From CAZAPZ01 sp964487285 (lineage in GTDB: Bacteria > Campylobacterota_A > Desulfurellia > JAADFJ01), in assembly GCA_964487285.1 (NCBI GenBank), contig CAZAPZ010000027.1:1-18509 (forward strand): a stretch of 18,509 nucleotides of DNA, given 5' to 3'. The first letter of the stretch is position 1. Each line of letters opens with the position of its first letter. A program made the translations under genes and the position numbers. The notes beneath the pieces are model-generated. The model ran no database searches, was not told the DNA's origin, and saw only the letters and a list, made by a program, of their open reading frames with translations. Below are positions 16,387 through 18,509 of this stretch, piece after piece.

Positions 16387-17145
16387 TTATAACAGACCGT
16401 CAGTCGGGCTGCTGGCATCTGCATGTTCTCTTGGCAATAGCAGTCCGGACTCATAGCCGATTCTCCCCGCTTCAACGGCAAGCTTAAAAGCCGATGCCAT
16501 TCTCACAGGATCATCAGCCGATGCGATGGCAGTATTTATCAAAACCGCATCGGCTCCCATCTCCATTGCTATGGCAGCATCAGATGGAGTACCTATTCCA
16601 GCATCTACCACAACCGGAAGATTTGAATTCTTAATGATGATACGTATCATCTCATCTGTCTTTATTCCTCGTGCCGAACCGATCGGACTTGCAAGAGGCA
16701 TTACAGCGGCAGCTCCAACATCCTCTAATCTTTTTGCAAGTACAGGGTCGGCATTCATATAAACGAGAACGATAAACCCTTCATCGGATAGAATCTTCGT
16801 TGCTTTGAGAGTATCAATCGGATCAGGCAGCAAATACCAAGGGTCAGGCGTTACTTCAAGCTTCACCCAGCTCCCAAGTCCCATTGTTCGTCCGATATTA
16901 GCAATCTTCACCGCCTCTTCTGCGGTCTGTGCTCCGGATGTATTGGGCAAAAATAGATAACGACTCCTGTCAATTACATTTGACACATCCTCCTGCCGAT
17001 TATCGGGATCAATCCTTCTAAGAGCAACCGTAACCATTTCGGTGCCTGAAGCTTTGATAGCATCTTTCATAATATCATTAGTCGAAAATTTACCTGTCCC
17101 CATAATCAATCTCGACTTAAATTTTCTATCGGAAATAGAAAGCAT
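16387..17145 (-). CDS. thiG: Thiazole synthase ThiG
   Basis: ThiG makes the thiazole phosphate ring from deoxyxylulose 5-phosphate, dehydroglycine and sulfur from ThiS thiocarboxylate. The protein has the Schiff-base lysine in WVKLEV (K95), PDP after it, the phosphate-binding MPLASPIGSARG, and VVDAGIGTPSDAA with GADAVLINTA. The length of about 252 is normal. A TTG at 17148 could add one residue; the ATG at 17145 overlaps the thiS stop as TGATG, and the G-rich end of thiS (GGGGGCGG) may serve as a ribosome site. Confidence 0.96.
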   Translation of the reverse strand: MLSISDRKFKSRLIMGTGKFSTNDIMKDAIKASGTEMVTVALRRIDPDNRQEDVSNVIDRSRYLFLPNTSGAQTAEEAVKIANIGRTMGLGSWVKLEVTPDPWYLLPDPIDTLKATKILSDEGFIVLVYMNADPVLAKRLEDVGAAAVMPLASPIGSARGIKTDEMIRIIIKNSNLPVVVDAGIGTPSDAAIAMEMGADAVLINTAIASADDPVRMASAFKLAVEAGRIGYESGLLLPREHADASSPTDGLL

Positions 17146-17342
17146 CAACCGCCCCCAACTGCACTAATTATCTCAATATTGTCATTTTCTTTCAATAGTC
17201 TGTTTTTGTACTTATCCTTTTTAACGAATTCCCCATTTATCTGTATATATAGCAAGCTCTTATCCATTTTGAGCTTAGAGATTAGATCATTCAGTGTATT
17301 CACTTCAACATTTTTTTCTTTTCCATTCACCGTTAACTTCAT
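17145..17342 (-). CDS. thiS: Sulfur carrier protein ThiS
   Basis: A 65-residue ubiquitin-fold sulfur carrier ending in Gly-Gly-Gly (AVGGG), the tail that is adenylated and then thiocarboxylated to give sulfur to ThiG. N-terminal LTVNGKEKNV and the internal LL..L pattern match ThiS. The adenylating partner ThiF, often in the same operon, is not in this window. The ATG overlaps the ppsR stop by four bases and the stop overlaps the thiG ATG, so the three are translationally linked. Confidence 0.94.
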   Translation of the reverse strand: MKLTVNGKEKNVEVNTLNDLISKLKMDKSLLYIQINGEFVKKDKYKNRLLKENDNIEIISAVGGG

Positions 17343-18187
17343 AAATTGCTTTTGTTATGCAGGTTAACCAAATCGGAAGATTTAATCCGAAGGTTTTCAA
17401 TAACTTCAGATGCAATCTCCTCAATTGCCCTACTCGTTGTATCGATTTTTATCCATTCATGATGTTTTCTTTCAAGATCAAGCATCATTTCGGTCTCCTC
17501 ATATATAAAAGATCTGCTGCAGTAGTTAGACTTATCAACTTGAAGTTTTTTAGCTCTGTTCTCTCTTATTCTAATTAAAACTTCAGGATCTATTTTTAAC
17601 ATAACAATACGATTCTGCTGCAAGGTATCCAAAACTTTTGGATACCTCTCACCTTTAACAAGTGCAAAGTTTGCAACGCGATAACCATCGTTTTCAGTAA
17701 GATAGATTGACAAAGGAGTTTTTCCCGAGCGCGATAATCCAACAATAATAATATCGGCCAATCCAATATCCCTAATAGACTTGTTGTCATCATGGGTTAA
17801 TGTATAATCAATAGCGGCAATTTTATCAAAATATTTATCACTAAATTTATGAAGAAGCCCTGACTTACCTATAGCTTTTTTCCCAATAAATTTCTCAAAT
17901 TTTCTTATAAAAAAACCAAATATATCAATATGATAGATATTGTTGCTTTCGCAATAATTATGTAGAATTTCTCTCAAATTTACATCGGCAATTGTAAACA
18001 GCACCATGCAATCGGGAGATTGTAAAATTTCATTTGTAACAAGATCCAGTCTCTCGTTATCGTAAACTCTTCCGAACCGTTTTACCAATACACCGGGCCT
18101 ATAAAATTGCACAATAAACGAATCGGCTATCCCCCTCACGGTTTCGGCAGATCCGTCAGATATTAAAAACAGCTTTTTTTTATTCAT
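17339..18187 (-). CDS. ppsR: PEP synthase/PPDK regulatory protein (DUF299)
   Basis: A bifunctional ADP-dependent kinase and phosphorylase of the DUF299 family, which switches pyruvate phosphate dikinase or PEP synthase off and on by phosphorylating an active-site threonine. The 282-residue protein has ISDGSAET near the front (9-16), a THDD motif (131-134) and the P-loop GLSRSGKTPLS (150-160), all typical. The PPDK and PEP-synthase branches cannot be separated here, and no target enzyme lies in the window, so the symbol is provisional. It is the first gene of the thi operon, overlapping thiS by four bases. No Shine-Dalgarno site precedes the ATG. Confidence 0.93.
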   Translation of the reverse strand: MNKKKLFLISDGSAETVRGIADSFIVQFYRPGVLVKRFGRVYDNERLDLVTNEILQSPDCMVLFTIADVNLREILHNYCESNNIYHIDIFGFFIRKFEKFIGKKAIGKSGLLHKFSDKYFDKIAAIDYTLTHDDNKSIRDIGLADIIIVGLSRSGKTPLSIYLTENDGYRVANFALVKGERYPKVLDTLQQNRIVMLKIDPEVLIRIRENRAKKLQVDKSNYCSRSFIYEETEMMLDLERKHHEWIKIDTTSRAIEEIASEVIENLRIKSSDLVNLHNKSNL

Positions 18188-18509
18188 ATTTTTATATTAT
18201 AAGTTGTTATGGATTCATTTAAAAGGGTAAAACTAAATTTTAAGTTTTATTTACAGCTCGGCGTGGGGGGAATTATAAATTTATGCATAATGAGACCACT
18301 GCACAATAAGCGCATCTACAGAAGGCTAAGATTGGATGAGATTTGAAAATTAAAAATTTGAGGGATTGAGAGACTGCAAATGGATAACGTTGGCTTCTTG
18401 CTTGTCTCTTCTTCTATATTCGGCGTTACCCATTGGATTACATATAATAAGTATTATACTGCCTCCAAAGCTTAAGACAGATTTACAGGAGAGTTAAGGT
18501 ATAAATCCT
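18188..18509. other. Gene-poor tail of the window with possible IS-end remnant
   Basis: No convincing gene is found in these 322 bases. They hold the ppsR promoter candidate, a G-run (18265-18270), a palindrome TTATGCATAA (18281-18290), a GAGACCACTGCACAAT segment (18292-18307) that from memory resembles terminal inverted repeats of IS5-like elements, a 31-codon ATG frame at 18380-18475 with no recognised relative, and an AT dyad TATAATA-AG-TATTATA (18443-18458). Base use seems more mixed than in the coding part. An element or degraded gene may continue beyond the window. Confidence 0.4.
18196..18223 (-). promoter_or_regulatory. Candidate promoter of ppsR-thiSGHE, very close to the start codon
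   Basis: On the minus strand a perfect TATAAT (18201-18196) is preceded after 16 bases by TTTAAA (18223-18218), a four-of-six -35 match. Transcription would begin near 18189, about two bases before the ppsR ATG at 18187. The lack of any Shine-Dalgarno site agrees with a leaderless transcript. The region is AT-rich, so the -10 match could be chance. Confidence 0.45.

Noticed and set aside
18380..18475. 31-codon frame (MDNVGFLL...) as a small membrane protein gene
   Set aside because: It has a hydrophobic start but no ribosome site and no recognised relative, and a frame this short is expected by chance.
1..18509. tRNA, rRNA genes or CRISPR arrays
   Set aside because: Gaps between genes are short and no cloverleaf-like segment or regularly spaced repeat was seen on either strand.

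Overview
This window is AT-rich bacterial chromosome carrying mostly cell-envelope genes. The organism is a rod-shaped, peptidoglycan-making bacterium, most likely Gram-negative: it has a complete mreB-mreC-mreD-PBP2-RodA elongation set. ThiH, the oxygen-sensitive radical-SAM tyrosine lyase, is used for thiazole synthesis instead of ThiO, which suggests an anaerobic or microaerobic lifestyle. I cannot name the phylum from these sequences alone.

Layout. Bases 2-6118 (+) hold the back half of a division/cell-wall (dcw) cluster: 3' end of murE, murF, mraY, murD, ftsW, murG. These convert UDP-MurNAc-tripeptide to lipid II (MurF, MraY, MurG), add D-Glu at an earlier cytoplasmic step (MurD), and polymerise septal glycan (FtsW). 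Where murC, murB, ddl, ftsQ, ftsA and ftsZ usually follow, the cluster passes straight into the elongasome set at 6156-11290 (+): mreB, mreC, mreD, mrdA (PBP2), rodA. A strong sigma70-type promoter lies in the last codons of murG, so the mre block can be transcribed on its own.

Bases 11287-14538 (+) continue with a YjbQ/UPF0047 protein overlapping rodA, a CorC/TlyC-type CBS membrane protein with an unusual start, a PPP-type calcineurin-like phosphatase and a crotonase-family enzyme. The last three are joined by 4-base ATGA overlaps.

Bases 14571-18187 (-) form a convergent operon, transcribed as ppsR-thiS-thiG-thiH-thiE: a PEP synthase/PPDK regulatory kinase-phosphorylase, then thiazole synthesis and thiamine-phosphate synthase. 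No thiF and no TPP riboswitch are visible. Bases 18188-18509 contain no convincing gene and have a weak resemblance to the end of an insertion sequence.

Genes are very tightly packed (ATGA, TGATG and longer overlaps) and most lack Shine-Dalgarno sites, so translational coupling is probably the rule. No tRNA, rRNA or CRISPR was seen. The points most worth checking are: the promoter with a palindromic spacer ahead of mreB; a perfect 18-bp palindrome over the mrdA start; a RodA lacking the conserved Glu-Glu pair after its catalytic Asp; a probable AUU start on corC; and a probably leaderless ppsR-thi transcript.
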